Positions 8,137 to 19,670 are shown, counted from the stretch's first letter. The stretch is DNA of 64,000 bases from Ichthyophis bannanicus (GCA_033557465.1 CM066043.1:80258662-80322661); one strand, 5' to 3'. Notes: a model not told the origin generated them from the letters alone. Program-made: numbers and translations.

Positions 8137-9904
8137 TTAGCTGAAAGTCAAAGGCCCTGAGGAGGCTGAGGCTGCTGGGCTGGTGGAGGCCTAGCAGCCT
8201 TTGCTTTCTTCTGTTTGGGTGGTTGCTGACGTTTGCTTGAAAACTGACCTGCAGAAGATGCCTGCTGAACATAAGCAGGATAAAATCTTTTCTTTTTAGA
8301 AAAAGATGTTTCTTGAACAATTTCTTTCTAACAGGATCAGCAGTGGACTTGGATAGTCTGTCCAAGGTGGAATTTTCAGCATCCATTTCATTGGCTTTTT
8401 CTGCCAATCTTTACCAAACAGGTTCTCACCAGTACAAGGGATATTTCCCAATTTATCTTGTACCCAGAGCTCTAGATCAGATGCCTGGAGCCAAGCAATT
8501 CTACGTGCACCTATGGCGATAGCCGAGGTTCTGCTTATACACTCAAAGCAGTCAAAGGCTGCACGGTTGGAAAATTTAGAAACATCTTGGGCATGTTTGA
8601 CCCAAGTGAGAAAGTCCTGTCTTTTATCCTCAGAAATGAAAGGACTTAAAGTCTGTAAATTATCTGTGACCTCCTTTAGGAACATTCCCATGTAGAGACT
8701 ATAGGAACTGATTCTGGCAGAAAGCATGGAAGCTTGGAAGACTACGTCCAAAAGCATCCAGGGTTCTGCACTCATGTCCTGGAGGATTAAAGTCATGCCT
8801 TTTTGCACTTCTGATCCTTCTCATAGCTGACTCCACCACAATAGAGTGGTGAGGAAGCTGAGTCTTATGGAAACCAGGACAAGAAGGGACTCACTACATA
8901 GTATCCAGTCTACGAGAATGAGGAGAGGTGGTAAGAGGTGTTTCCCACATCCTTAACATGACATCATATAAAATCTCATGAATGGGTAAGGTAGCTGCCT
9001 CCTTAGGAGTTTTGGGATATTGTAGAATTTCCAACTCCTTGGCCCTTGGCTCTGTTTCAGGGGCCACAGTAATGGACAGGCCCCGAGCCACCTCTCTGAT
9101 GAAGTCTTGGAAGGACATATCCTCTGGAGGAGACATCCTGCGTTTAGGGGAGGAGGACTCCTCTGGAAGAAGCATCGACAGAACTTTCAGAATCCTCAGA
9201 TTCTTCTGAGGACTCGAAGTATCGTCTGTCCGGATGCTCTTGCAGAGCCCGATACCCATACCGACCAAGGTCGGTACTGGGAATAACTGGTACCGGAGGG
9301 CATCGGAGGACAGGGTACCGGCAGAGCAGACACCGATGCCGATGTCGATGCTATCGATACCGATGCCGGTGGCAGTACCGGTGCCGGTGCCGGTGCCAGT
9401 ACCGGTGGAGTTGTCTGTCGCGGTACCAAGGGCATCAATGCCGCAAGAAAAGCCGCTAGACTGCATTCCATAGCCAGAACTCTCTGGTCTATCGATGCCG
9501 CCAATGCCTGAATGTCGGTACTGGTGGAGACCGGTACCCCAGAGCATGGCATCAGGAGATCTGTCGAGGCCGAGCCATCATGAACATCCTGGAACCCCGA
9601 TAATGCTTTGGAAGCCGAAGCCTCCCGCCAGGGTAATTTTGCCGGTGCAGAATCCTCGAGGGCAACGCCAGAAGCATCTCGATGCTTAGAAGGAGATCTA
9701 CCCTTCGAGGACCGGCTGGATTTATGTTTAGTTACCTGAGATCCACGGGAGGAAGAAGAAGCCCTGGAAGACGTCGATGCCACCGAAGCTGCATCAGAGG
9801 GAAACAGGGTACTGAGCTTGGCAGCTCGGTTCTGCCGACCTCTTTTAGACATCATGGCACAGGACACACAATCCGTGATGGAGTGGTCAGGACCTAAACA
9901 TTTT
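8137..9904 (-). pseudogene. DIRS-1 gag, main part, broken
   Basis: The gag of DIRS-1 starts at the ATG at 15952 (M-E-K-P-A-S-G-F-K-K-C), is cut by the L1, and resumes here with C-L-G-P-D-H-S-I-T-D-C-V-S-C near 9890. The middle (9230-9570) is low complexity with many GGTACC/CCGGTG units. The conserved C-terminal half (Y-S-L-Y-M-G-M; W-L-Q-A-S-D-L-E-L-W-V-Q-D-K-L-G-N; G-E-N-L-F-G-K) is at 8300-8810. At least two frameshifts (near 8820-8900 and 9190-9240) break it. Confidence 0.85.
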
Positions 9905-10130
9905 TTTTTATATACTTTATTTATAAACACCAGCACTCAAACAAATTACAACAATAACAAGCTCCAAGAGGGGTGGATTCTGATCCCCTCTGCAGAGCAC
10001 AAGTAACAGCCAGGTGTAAATTTAACTTTAAATTCCCAAAGCTACTCCCTCGCCCCCTCCCCCCCCCTCACCCCCCCACCCCCCCATACAGTCACCCACC
10101 AAACCAATAGAAGAACCCGTGTCGGGGGGT
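9905..10130 (-). other. L1 3'UTR with G-rich tract and A-tail
   Basis: On the minus strand the sequence after the ORF2 stop carries runs of G (plus-strand C runs at 10040-10086) and ends in an AT-rich segment with an A-run at the insertion point. G-rich 3'UTR tracts are typical of L1 families and can form quadruplexes (established for mammalian L1; inferred here). Confidence 0.7.
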
Positions 10131-13100
10131 CTAACAACCCATTTGCAAGATCTCATTCCGTACACCTGGGCTCAACACTTGGATGTAGGGGTCCCAGAGC
10201 CTTTGGAAGGCCGGCCACCGTCGCACACTGCCGCGAGCGCGGCGACAATCCCAGAGCATTAATTGATGGAAAGCATTCCGCCACGCCCAGTAGGAGGGCG
10301 GATGCGGGTCCCGCCATCCACGCAGAAGAGGGCCTTTACCCACCAGACAGGCTTTACGCACCAGCAAACGCTCCCATTTCCCTTTGGGCTGGGTGGGGCG
10401 CAGTCGATCCAAAACTACTAACGACCCATCCCACCATACCCGCCGCCCCAGCAGTTGTACCAGGAAGGCACAAATTTTCTCCCAGTAAGGCCTTATAAGA
10501 CGGCACCCCCACCACATATGGAATAGTGTGGCAAGGGGTTCTGAGCAGCGCGGACAGCTCCCGTCGGTGGTAAGCTGGCTGCGGAAGGCCCGCCGGGGTG
10601 AAAAATGCACCCTAGTGATGCATTTGAATTGTATCTCCCTCCAGCGGACCCCCACCGCCAGTTCAGCAATGTGTTTTAAAGCCACCAATACCGTACCAGG
10701 AGGGACCGCACAGCCCATTTCCTCCTCCCAGGCACGCTCCACCGAGCGGTAATCTGCTACCGGCCTAAAGGGGGCCACCCTATTCCGCAGCCCTCGAATG
10801 GAAGGCGGTTCCTCCTCCCCCAGCCCAAAGAACTCGATAATCCGCGCGGATCGCTCCGCCCGAAGATCTGCAGCCGGCAAAGAATATATATAGTGAGATA
10901 GCTGCAGGTAGGCGAAATAGTGTCCGGGCAGCAACTCATATTCCTCACGGAGAAACTGGAATTGTTTACATTTTCCCGAGAGGTCGACCACATGGCCCAC
11001 ATTACAGATACCCTGCCGAGCCCATGTCGAGAACACCGCTGTGTCAGTCCCTGGAGTAAACTGCGCATTGCCCTTCAGCGGTAGCCAACTAGAAACTCTC
11101 CAATTCCCCCCCCAATAGCCATTCAACCGCCGCCAGGTCTGCCGGGCCGAACCCAATAGCACACTATCCTCGACCTTGCCCCAGCACAACCGATTGTCCA
11201 GATGCAATAAGGCCAACAACGAATTTGGGGCCGCCAGCGCCTCCTCCAAGGCCACCGGTGTATACACTTCCGTGCCCCCCAACCAGTCACCCAAGTGGCG
11301 CGACTGACACGCAAGGGCATAAGCTTCTATATCCGGAAGGCCCATCCCACCCTGCTCCCACTTCCCCACCAGCCGACTAAAAGGAATCCGCGCTTTCTTA
11401 CCATTCCACAAGAATCCCCGGATCACCCTCTCAATCCTCCGAAGGTCCTTCCGCAGTAGCCAAACCGGCAGAGTTTGCATCCAGTAAAGTATCCTTGGCA
11501 GAATGACCATCTTAATCACCGCGATCTTCCCTGACAGAGATAAAGGGAGTAATCTCCAGGACCGGAACTGTTCCCGCAATTTACTCAGAGTCCATTCGAA
11601 GTTACAGCGATACAGCCGAGTCGGTTGGCATGTTAGCCGAATGCCTAAATACGTGAAATATTCCTCAGCCCAACGTAGAGGAAACACCCCCTGCCAACCG
11701 GCCTTCAAGAGGCCCAAGACATCAAGAGCCTCGGATTTTTCCATGTTGATAGCTAAACCCGCAAAGCGTCCAAAACTGTGAAAGTTCTGCAGCAAGGATG
11801 AAAGAGAGGCCTGAGGGGAAGACAAATGTACCAACAGATCGTCCGCGAAGGCCGATAGTTTGAACTCGTGGGATCCCATGCGGATACCCTTGATCTCCCG
11901 GGATTGCTCTATGCTCCTTACAAAAGGATCCAGGGAGAGCACAAAAAGTAAGGGAGACAGGGGGCAACCCTGTCGGGTACCCCGGTACAAAGGAAAAGGA
12001 TCAGATAAGACTCCATTACAATAAATGGCTGCCGTCGGATCCGCATATAAACTACGAACCATCTTACAAAAGGCAGGTCCCAAGCCATACCGCGGGAGTA
12101 AGGAAGTGAGGTATTGCCAATCTACCCTGTCGAAGGCTTTCTCAGCGTCGAAGCTTACCAACAACGAGGGAATCCGTCGATGGTTCACCCATTCCAACGA
12201 GGAGAGGATTTTGCGGAGGTTACGTACTGCATGACGCTGCCTGACAAAGCCAACCTGCGATTCATGAACTAGCTTACCTAGCACTCCCGCCAGGCGATCC
12301 GCCAAGATCTTGGCCAAAAGCTTAACATCAAAGTTGAGCAATGAGATGGGACGGTAGGACGCTGCCTGTAAGGGGTCCTTCCCAGGCTTAGGGAAGAGCG
12401 TAATGTGGGCCTGATTCCCCCCCCATCGAAAGCCACCCTGCTCCGTCCTTGTAGTGTGGAGGGCCACCAGCGCTGGGGAAATATAGTCATTAAGAATCTT
12501 GTACATCTCCGCCCCCAGCCCATCAGGTCCCGGAGCCTTATAGCAGCTCGCCCTAACTATAGCCTGTTGTACCTCTTGGAGGGTCAGCGGCTGGTCAAGT
12601 AGCGCCCTCTCCGTCCCACTCAGGCGCGACAACTCCAGTCCCCGGAGATAAGATTCCATCGATTCCGGTGAGGCCGCGTCTGCCGTATAGAGTGTCTGAA
12701 AATAAGAACGAAAAACCTGAGCAATCTGCAAATTGTCCCTATGAAGGGTCCCCTGATCGTCCTTAACGGCCGCTATCATGCGCGATCCCCGGGGGCCCCA
12801 CAGACAGCGTGCCAACAATTTGCCTGGTTTGTCCCCTTGGCTGTACAATTGATAACGATAATACGTAGCCGACTTCTTTGCCCGCTGATGCAGGAGCTCG
12901 TTCAAGGCCGTTTGCGTTTCCCACAGCTGCGTTTTAAGAGCCGGACTGGGGGCACTGGCATACCACCTGCGAAGCTTCGTAACAGCTTTCTCGAGGCGGA
13001 TAATTTGTTCCGCCCGGAGTCTCCGCTTCCGAGCCATATATCCAATGATATCTCCTCTCAAGACCACCTTGGCCGTCTCCCACACGAGCTCGGGTTCAGC

Positions 13101-14015
13101 CTGATGTCCTGTATGATCGGACTCGAACTCCTGCCATCGACGGACCAGAAACTGACGGAATTGGGCATCTTTGTACAGCTCAAGCGGGAAGCGCCAGACG
13201 CGCGCTCCCGGACTGTCACCCACCCCCTGCAGTGTGAGCCAGATCAGGGCATGGTCAGAAATCTCCGTGGGGCCAATCCGCGCCTCAGTCACTTTGGCAA
13301 ACAGATTTTTAGTAATCAACAAATAATCAAGTCTCGCGCTTGTCCCATGTGCACGGGACTGGTGCATGAAATCTCTTTCGTCCGGGTGCAAAAGCCGCCA
13401 AGGATCCACCAACCCCAAGCGGGAGCAGAGACGCAGGAGCGCACGGGCCGAGTGAAGACGTTCTCTGGGACCCCCTCCCCGTGAGGTATCCATTGCGACG
13501 TCCAGGACTCCGTTAAAATCGCCTCCCATAATCAAAGGCAGGTCCGGCAACTGTTCGATTTGTGAAGCCAAACGAGAGTACAAGGCAGCGTCCAACACAT
13601 TAGGGCAATACAGGTTACCTAGAAGGACCGGATGCCCCCCCAATAGACCATGCAGCACGATGAAACGTCCCGTAGGATCAATAACCTGTTGGCGAACCTC
13701 AAAGCGGGTATTTTTGTGTATAAGCACTACCACGCCCCCCTTCCGGCCCACGGCGGGGGCTCCCCAGACCTGCCCCACCCAGCCTCATTGAAGTTTACAA
13801 TGCTCTTCCTCTGTCTGGTGGGTTTCTTGGAGCAAAGCGATATCAGCTCGCTGTCGAGCCAGAGCTTGCAAAATTTTGGATCTCTTAATGGGACTCCCCA
13901 ACCCACATACATTCCAGGAAATAATTTTCAGATTTGCAACATATCGGATGGTTTTTTTGCCCATACCAATATCAATGTCTGGGAGAGTGTCCCCCCAGCC
14001 TGGGACTCCCCCCAT
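10131..14015 (-). pseudogene. L1 ORF2 (endonuclease-reverse transcriptase), one in-frame stop
   Basis: The frame opens at 14015. The APE-type endonuclease begins I-I-S-W-N-V-C-G-L-G and has L-Q-E-T-H. TGA at 13785-13787 interrupts the frame, and the same frame then stays open to 10131 (about 1,215 codons). The rest of the endonuclease (G-D-F-N-G; S-D-H-A-L-I-W) precedes an RT with R-P-I-S-L-L-N, D-A-E-K-A-F-D-R-V, R-Q-G-C-P-L-S-P and A-F-A-D-D-L-L-V. A C-terminal C-P-R-C-(x8)-H-(x4)-C motif follows. RT catalytic residues are intact. The enzyme nicks DNA and primes reverse transcription at the target. The stop lies early, between catalytic endonuclease blocks. Confidence 0.93.
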
Positions 14016-14807
14016 CTCCCATGTATGGTTCCCCCCCGAGAAATAGGCTCCTGTGTTTGGGCGTGACTGTAAGAACCCCCCCCCTTTTCCCTACCTCCCC
14101 TCCTCCCCCCTTCCCCCCACCCACCCCCCTTCCCCCTAGCCACCCTCCCCCCCCACGCTCTCATCCTCCCAGTCAACCTCCCCCTACCTCCACACATCCT
14201 ACCCCCCTGAATCACACACATCCCACCTCAGTCCAAGACCGAGTAAAGTCACCTCTGGACCCCGCGGGACCACCGCGGGATGTATCACCCGACACCAGTG
14301 CCTGAAACGAGTCCCAAGGCCCCCTCCCCCCAAGGGCCCCCCGAATGCTCCCCCAGCTGCACAATGCCCTGTTTAGCCATTGGGGTCTGAAATGTGCCCG
14401 AGGGGTACTACAGGAAATCCTCCTCCACTCCCCCCACCCCGTCCCGATCAAGAAAGAGGGGGGGGCCGAGAGGAAGAGGGGGAACAGAGAAATAGCCCAT
14501 TATTGCTGCATAGTAAATCACTGTATCAGAGTGCAAGCAGCACATACTCACAGTACCCTCGAAAGAGTTTGAAAAATTCGAAGACATTACACAGTAAGCA
14601 GGAGAGGCATAGAAATCAGCATGGCAACACTTCAAACGCTTTTATAGTCCAACTAGGCACCAAAAAGTCCGGATCTAGCAGGAAAGTCACTCCGGATCCC
14701 AGTAGTCACCGTCCCAGGGCATTCCCTTCACTCCAGGAGACTTGCCACCTCCGCGCAACGGGAACTGGTTGCTTAGCATCATAGGCCCAATCGCGCTCAA
14801 TGCACCC
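14016..14807 (-). other. L1 inter-ORF region, G-rich on the minus strand
   Basis: About 790 bp separate ORF1 from ORF2. Plus-strand 14070-14215 is nearly pure C/T with long C runs, so the transcript is G/A-rich there. Proline-rich frames in it are low-complexity artefacts. No gene is seen. This is long for an L1 inter-ORF spacer. Confidence 0.6.
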
Positions 14808-15673
14808 TCAGTTCACAGCGTTCGCGGCACTTGCCTCGGTCTGTGCCGGCTGCTCCTTGTGCAGTTGCGCTAAGAAGGTCTTAGCCTCTTCCGCGGTTGT
14901 AAAAGTGAGACTGCGGCCCTGGTGGTGGACCCTCAGCGTTGCCGGAAAGGCTAAGGAGAAGCGGATCTTTCGCTCAAAGAGAGCTGAACACACTGGCGAG
15001 AACTCTTTGCGTTTCGCTGAGACCACTGTGGAATAGTCCTGGAACAGGAGAATTTTTGTATTGTGCAGCTGGAGACCCTCGTGCTGTCGGTAAGCTCTTA
15101 GGAGGCGTTCTTTGTGGGCAAAATTCAATATTTTGGCAATGACCACTCGAGGCCTGGCTCTATTCTCCGACCAAGGCCCGATTCGATGAGCACGTTCCAC
15201 TTTCAAGTCTCCCACTAAAGTAGGTAGACCCAGCTCCTCCGGGAGCCATTTTTCAATAAGCGGCAAAAGCTGAAGGTCGGTCGTTGTTTCGGGGATGCCG
15301 ACCAGCCGGAGGTTGTTCCTGCGAGAACGATTCTCTAGGTCGTCCACCTTATTTTGCAGTGCCGCAAGCTGCGCACGTGTGTCGGCGTGCAGTCTCTCCT
15401 GCCGACCTTCGTTGTCTTCTATAGCCGACACGCGGTGCTCGAGGACCTCGATTCTCTGGCCCTGAGCTGCCATTGTCTCCCCATCGCCTCCAATTTGGTA
15501 AGTATTTGGTCCAGCTTAGGGTTCAGATGCCGGGCCACCTCCCTCGCCAAATCATCCGACGCCGAGTCTCCACTCTCTGTGCCCGGCGAGGAGGGATGCG
15601 CCTCCATTGGTGTTGCGGCCCGGGATCTTGGCGCCTTCTCCTTCTCCCTCTCTTTTCGCACCGGGGGCGGCAT
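14808..15673 (-). pseudogene. L1 ORF1 (RNA-binding coiled-coil protein), one frameshift
   Basis: The ORF1p architecture is clear. The N-terminal part begins at 15673 and is Pro/Arg/Lys-rich. It is followed by a heptad coiled coil (I-E-V-L-E-H-R-V-S-A-I-E), the RRM (N-R-S-R-R-N-N-L-R-L-V-G-I-P-E) and a C-terminal domain with E-R-A-H-R-I-G and A-R-P-R-V-V-I-A-K. The N-terminal frame (15673 down to about 15475) and the main frame (15473-14808) differ by one base around 15470-15480. ORF1p coats L1 RNA and acts as a chaperone. Confidence 0.88.
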
Positions 15674-15856
15674 CCCGAGGCTCCAAAAAGCAGCAAGGTG
15701 TAGCGGCTATATGAGGGCTGATACCCTCACAGTCAGCACCGGTCACCGGGGATTTAAAACGCCGTTTTTAGACCAAGTTTGCCGCGGTGGTCCCGGAGCA
15801 AGTGAGAAACGTCCTCACTTGCTCATGTGTCACGTGACCTCTCCATGATATTCTGT

Positions 15857-16340
15857 GTCAGGACCTAAACATTTTAAACACCATTCATGGGTGACGGAGA
15901 TGGTACCGCCACACTTGGTGCACTTTTTAAAACCTGAGGCAGGTTTTTCCATGTTATGGAAAAATCTTTGGGCCTAAGGCCCAAAAAGGCGCATGCACCC
16001 GAAGAAGAGGAAAAAAGAAGATTCTTTTCTTATTTCTGTCAAAAAAAAAAAAAAATAGACAGGCGGTACCGGTAGAGCGTCAAAGAAGGCAGACGCGACC
16101 ACAAAAAGAAAGAAAGAAAAAAGGAATTCTTCTGCGGTGACAGTAACACGACCTGCTGGCTCCACGGAAAAAGAAGAACTGGAGAGAGGCAGTTAGGAAA
16201 GGCGGGAAGGCAGCACGCAGGCACTGTGGGATGCTCCCAAAAGCTTTCTGATTGGACGCTGGGGAGCGTTCCCGCGCAGGCTCTGTCGGTACCAACGATA
16301 CCCATATGTGATGACTAAATTCCTGCTTGTTCCTGGAGAT
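15857..16340 (-). repeat. DIRS-1 5' end: gag start, leader and 5' ITR
   Basis: This block holds the first codons of gag (ATG at 15952) and a leader with a GGTACCGG motif near 16066 and an A-run at 16041-16055. The 5' ITR (about 16190-16340) ends GGAGAT at 16340. It is the inverted counterpart of family B right ITRs such as 39494-39670. Confidence 0.85.
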
Positions 16341-16599
16341 AGGTAGCTACTCACCTGTAGCAGGTGGTCTCAGTGGACAGCAGGAATAAGTCCTCATATA
16401 TGGATGACGTCACCATCAGAGCCCTGCATAGGAATGCTCCTCAGCTTCTATTTGAAGCTTTTGGAAGGCTCCACCGTGCCTGTGTGCCAGCCCTCCCACC
16501 TGCCTTAGCACCATTTTCTCCAGTATGATAACAAAGCTTTAGGGAGTTGGGAGGGTTGTGAGGATTTATTTCTGGGTTGAGTGCCAGACTCAGTCTGGA

Positions 16600-17149
16600 G
16601 TGGTGCTTTTTATGTGCCAGTTGTCCAGGTAAGGGAAGACAAAAGCCCCTAGTGTTCTGAGATAGGACCACTGCAAGGCACTTTGTGAAGACTTGGGGTG
16701 CTGAGGCTAGACCGAAGGGTAACACTCAGTATTGAAAGTGCTGTCCTCCCAGGACAAATCTGAGATTTTTCCTATAGGCAGGATGGATTTGTATGTAGGT
16801 ATATGCATTTTTTTAGATCTAGGGAGCATAGCCAATCGTCTTTCTGAAGGGAGCAGGGTCCCTAGAGAGACATCTTGAACTTTTCTCACACCACAAGGTG
16901 TTGAGGTTCCCGAGGTCCAGGATGGGCCTCCCCCCTCCTTTTCTTGGGGACCAGAAAGTATCTGGAGTAAAATCCCTGTCTGATCTGCTCCTCAGGCACA
17001 GGCTCAATGGCAAGATTGGCCAGAAGGATGGAGATTTCCCCCTGAAGGAGGATGAGATACAGAAGGTCGAGGGGAAACACCCTTAGGGGACAATGAGGTG
17101 GCAGCTCGCCGAAGTGCAACATGTATCCACCTTGGATGATTTGCAGCAC
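16600..17149 (-). pseudogene. DIRS-3 reverse transcriptase fragment
   Basis: Frames at 16886-17149, 16819-17013 and 16441-16725 carry pieces of the RT N-terminal half: G-G-Y-M-L-H-F, G-F-Y-S-R-Y-F-L-V-P-K-K and L-P-F-G-L-A-S-A-P-Q-V-F-T-K-C-L-A-V. Several frameshifts separate them. The catalytic YLDD block and everything after it are deleted. Confidence 0.8.
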
Positions 17150-17580
17150 TCACACATCAGAAGTGATGACAGATCACCTGTTGGCAAACAGAGTGAGCCA
17201 TCTCCCCATGGGAGGGTTCCCCTCTGCAGTCATCGTAGATTGGCTATGCTCTGAAGGAGCTAGTCAAAACCCCATCCCTGGTGTGCGTTCTGGGGCAGGC
17301 TGAACCTTTTGAGGCTTCTCCTGACATTGTGGGTGAGGAGCTGTGGCTTTTGTTGGAAGGCTCGAGGATGAGGGAAGTAGCCACACTTACACGGGTAGTA
17401 GGCCTTCTTCTGGCATCCCCCATGATATTTCCTGCAATAGGGATCAGATGTTCATTTCAAGAGCCTGGTGAAGGTGATTGCTGCTTTCTCCTCCACCTGC
17501 TCTCCAAAGAGGTTCTCTCCCTGGCATGGCAGGTTTGCAAGTTTATTTTGCACAGACTGCTCCAAGTTAGTAGATTGAAG

Positions 17581-19260
17581 CTAGGTGAGCCAGCAGGTTC
17601 CAATACCCACAGCAGTCGCTCTAGAGACCGTCTCAGCGGTGTCATATTTCTCCCTGACTAGGAACTTCGAGCAGTCTTTGCTGTGGCCCACCAGGGTATA
17701 ATAATTCTCTAGTTTCTTTAGAGGGAGGAACGGACACAAGTTGGCAAGATCATGCTTGATATCCTTCAGGATCATGCTCATGTAGAGCTGGTAAGTGTGT
17801 ACTCTAGCTGTGAGCATAGAACTCTGGAAGCACCTCCTGCCAAAGGAGTCCATTGTCAAAGCCTCCCTATCCAGAAGCGTCAAGGAATGAGTCTTGGTGC
17901 TCTTAATCCTTTTAAGGGTGGATTCTACCATTAAGGAGTGGTGTAAAAGCTGGGGCTTCTTGATGTATCAGGTTCAAAAGGCCCTGGGCTTCAAGCCTAA
18001 CCTCTACTGATTGAGGGCACAGTGAGGGGGTTTCTCCCATATCCTCATTTGCAGCCTTTGTAGGATTATGGTGTATCAGCACCAGCACCACTTCCTTATG
18101 AGCCGAGGACTACTGGAGGATATCCAACTCCTCCTCCCTGGGCTCATCCTCTGTCTCCAATGAAAATGGGATGGCCTTGGTCATATCCCTCACATGTCTC
18201 TTTCATGTGGAGTAGATGTGCCTGATTGAAGCTCAAGGGACTTGACTCCAACAGGTTCTCAGATTCCACATCAGTAACCCAGCCAGAGTCAAACTCTGAG
18301 AGGAAGTCAAAGTACCTCCAAGACTCTGCCCAGAGCTCCCGCCAGCCTTGAGGGGAGTAGGAGCATCGGACAGGATCGAATGATGCATCGAGTGCTTTCG
18401 GGGCTTCGTCGGGACATTGGAACTCAATACACTCCAGAGAAAGATGGGCCGGTCGGGAACTGGCATCAGATCCCTTCGATGCCCCAATGTCAACGCCTCC
18501 ATAGGCAGAGCATGCGTTTCGAGGATTGGCTGCACAATGGTCACTGATGATGCCCTGGCCATCAAAGGACCAGCCAACTGTTTCTCCAACATCGATGTGA
18601 TGCGAGCCTTGAGTGCCTGAAGGCATTCCTCCATGGCTGCCGAATCCAAAGGCCTTGGGGCCTAAGCAGCTTCAACCAATGTCTCTAGCATCCCCACAGG
18701 GGTATCAACACGGCTTCCCATCCTTGGGAAACGGTTGGGGCCCTTCCAAACCTATGGAGGTTGATTCCTCTCTCTGGGGCACCTTGGTGAGCCATTCGTG
18801 GCCACCACGCTCGACATTGCGTTGGGAAGGGCTCAGATGCCAATGCACATGGGGCTTTGCCCAATGCTCAGAAAGGTCCCCCTTCGACACTGATGGAGTC
18901 TGGGATGTCTTTGATTCTATGCATTGACCGACTGATGGCCAGTGCTCCAGAGCACTACTGGTCCTTGGCTCCAATTAAGCCTGGGAATCTCTTGATGTCT
19001 ATGCACCTTCAGCGAATCCAAGGGGAGTCATTGAGACCGATGCAGAAGATGCCGAATCAAACCTCTAGCCAAAGAGGGATTATCTCTGCTTTTCTTGACC
19101 CTTCAGGCCTCTCCCTTGTCTGCAAGCACAAATTGCAAGAAGAGGACTGGTGATCAGGACCCAGACACTGGAGGCACCAATTGTGCTCGTCTGTAACCAG
19201 ATGGTCCTGGCACATTTGGAGCATTTCTTGAACCTGCTGGCCAGCTGCTAAGACATGTCT
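17581..19260 (-). pseudogene. DIRS-3 gag, degenerate
   Basis: The conserved gag C-terminal half is at 17581-17931 (V-E-S-T-L-K-R-I-K-S-T-K; Y-Q-L-Y-M-S-M; V-G-I-G). The N-terminal cluster near 19100-19230 still reads C-L-Q-C-L-G-P-D-H then C-N-L-C. Between them the reading breaks up. No complete frame survives. Confidence 0.75.
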
Positions 19261-19670
19261 GCGAAAATGGCCATGGCAAAATCAAAGAGCTCGATTGCGA
19301 CCAGAGGCCCAGCTGGGCCATGGGAAGAATGATGAGAAGTTAAAGGTTACCAAAACAATGCTGGAACCGAGGCGGAACCAGACACTACTGATGACAGGCA
19401 GAAAGTTAAATACAAACACAAAAAGAGCCCAGAAAGGGGGGGGGAGGGGGGAAGCAAAACATTTATTGGCGAACAACTGATTCATGTCTGTGGGGCTCTG
19501 TGGCAAATGAAGACTGGAGAAGATGGCACTACAGCAGGTGGGAAAACAGGTACAGGCATGGTGGAGCCTCCCAAAAGCTTCCAATAGAAGCTGGGGAACA
19601 TTCCCACATGGGACTCCACTGGTGACATCACCTATATGCGAGGACTTCATTCCTGCTTGTCCACAGAGAA

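Larger units (their letters stand above)
9905..15856 (-). mobile_element. L1/Tx1-like LINE, nearly full length
   Basis: A 5.95-kb minus-strand non-LTR retrotransposon inserted in DIRS-1 gag. It is flanked by the exact 19-bp duplication gtcaggacctaaacatttt at 9886-9904 and 15857-15875; the terminal T's of the left copy merge with the element's A-tail. It has a 5'UTR (about 15674-15856), ORF1 (14808-15673), a long G-rich inter-ORF segment, ORF2 (10131-14015), and a 3'UTR with G-rich tract and short poly(A) (9905-10130). ORF1 with coiled coil/RRM, together with an APE endonuclease-RT ORF2, places it in the L1 group. Both ORFs carry a single main lesion. Confidence 0.93.
1..16340 (-). mobile_element. 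DIRS-1: family B DIRS-type YR retrotransposon, interrupted, truncated by window edge
   Basis: DIRS retrotransposon read right to left. Its 5' ITR is at about 16190-16340, gag begins at 15952, RT-RNase H lies at 883-2352, and the YR frame runs off the left edge. It survives in three blocks: 1-2352, 8137-9904 and 15876-16340. The gaps are filled by DIRS-2 (2353-8136) and an L1 (9905-15856). The blocks join in register when compared with DIRS-5: the sequence at 2337-2352 plus 8137-8160 aligns with 42917-42960, and 9886-9904 continues at 15876 as in 44795-44830. All genes are broken. Its 5' end directly abuts the 3' end of DIRS-3. Confidence 0.9.
16341..19670 (-). mobile_element. DIRS-3: internally deleted DIRS element
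   Basis: A minus-strand DIRS with diverged ITRs at 16341-16525 and 19515-19670. Gag (about 17581-19260) and the N-terminal half of RT (16600-17150) remain. RT breaks off soon after L-P-F-G-L-A-S-A-P-Q, and the rest of RT, RNase H and YR are gone; the sequence passes directly to an ICR-like remnant (about 16550-16570) and the 3' ITR. It can only have moved in trans after the deletion, or has decayed in place. It is the most degenerate copy. Confidence 0.85.

Noticed and set aside
9368..9480. Gly-Thr repeat frames (GTGTGT) in DIRS-1
   Set aside because: Out of the gag frame; they come from CCGGTG/GGTACC repeats in the DNA.
12741..13484. 247-codon plus-strand frame opposite L1 ORF2
   Set aside because: No domain, and the strand opposite carries a clear endonuclease-RT.
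13934..14305. Proline-rich frame in the C/T tract
   Set aside because: Pure low complexity inside the L1 inter-ORF region.
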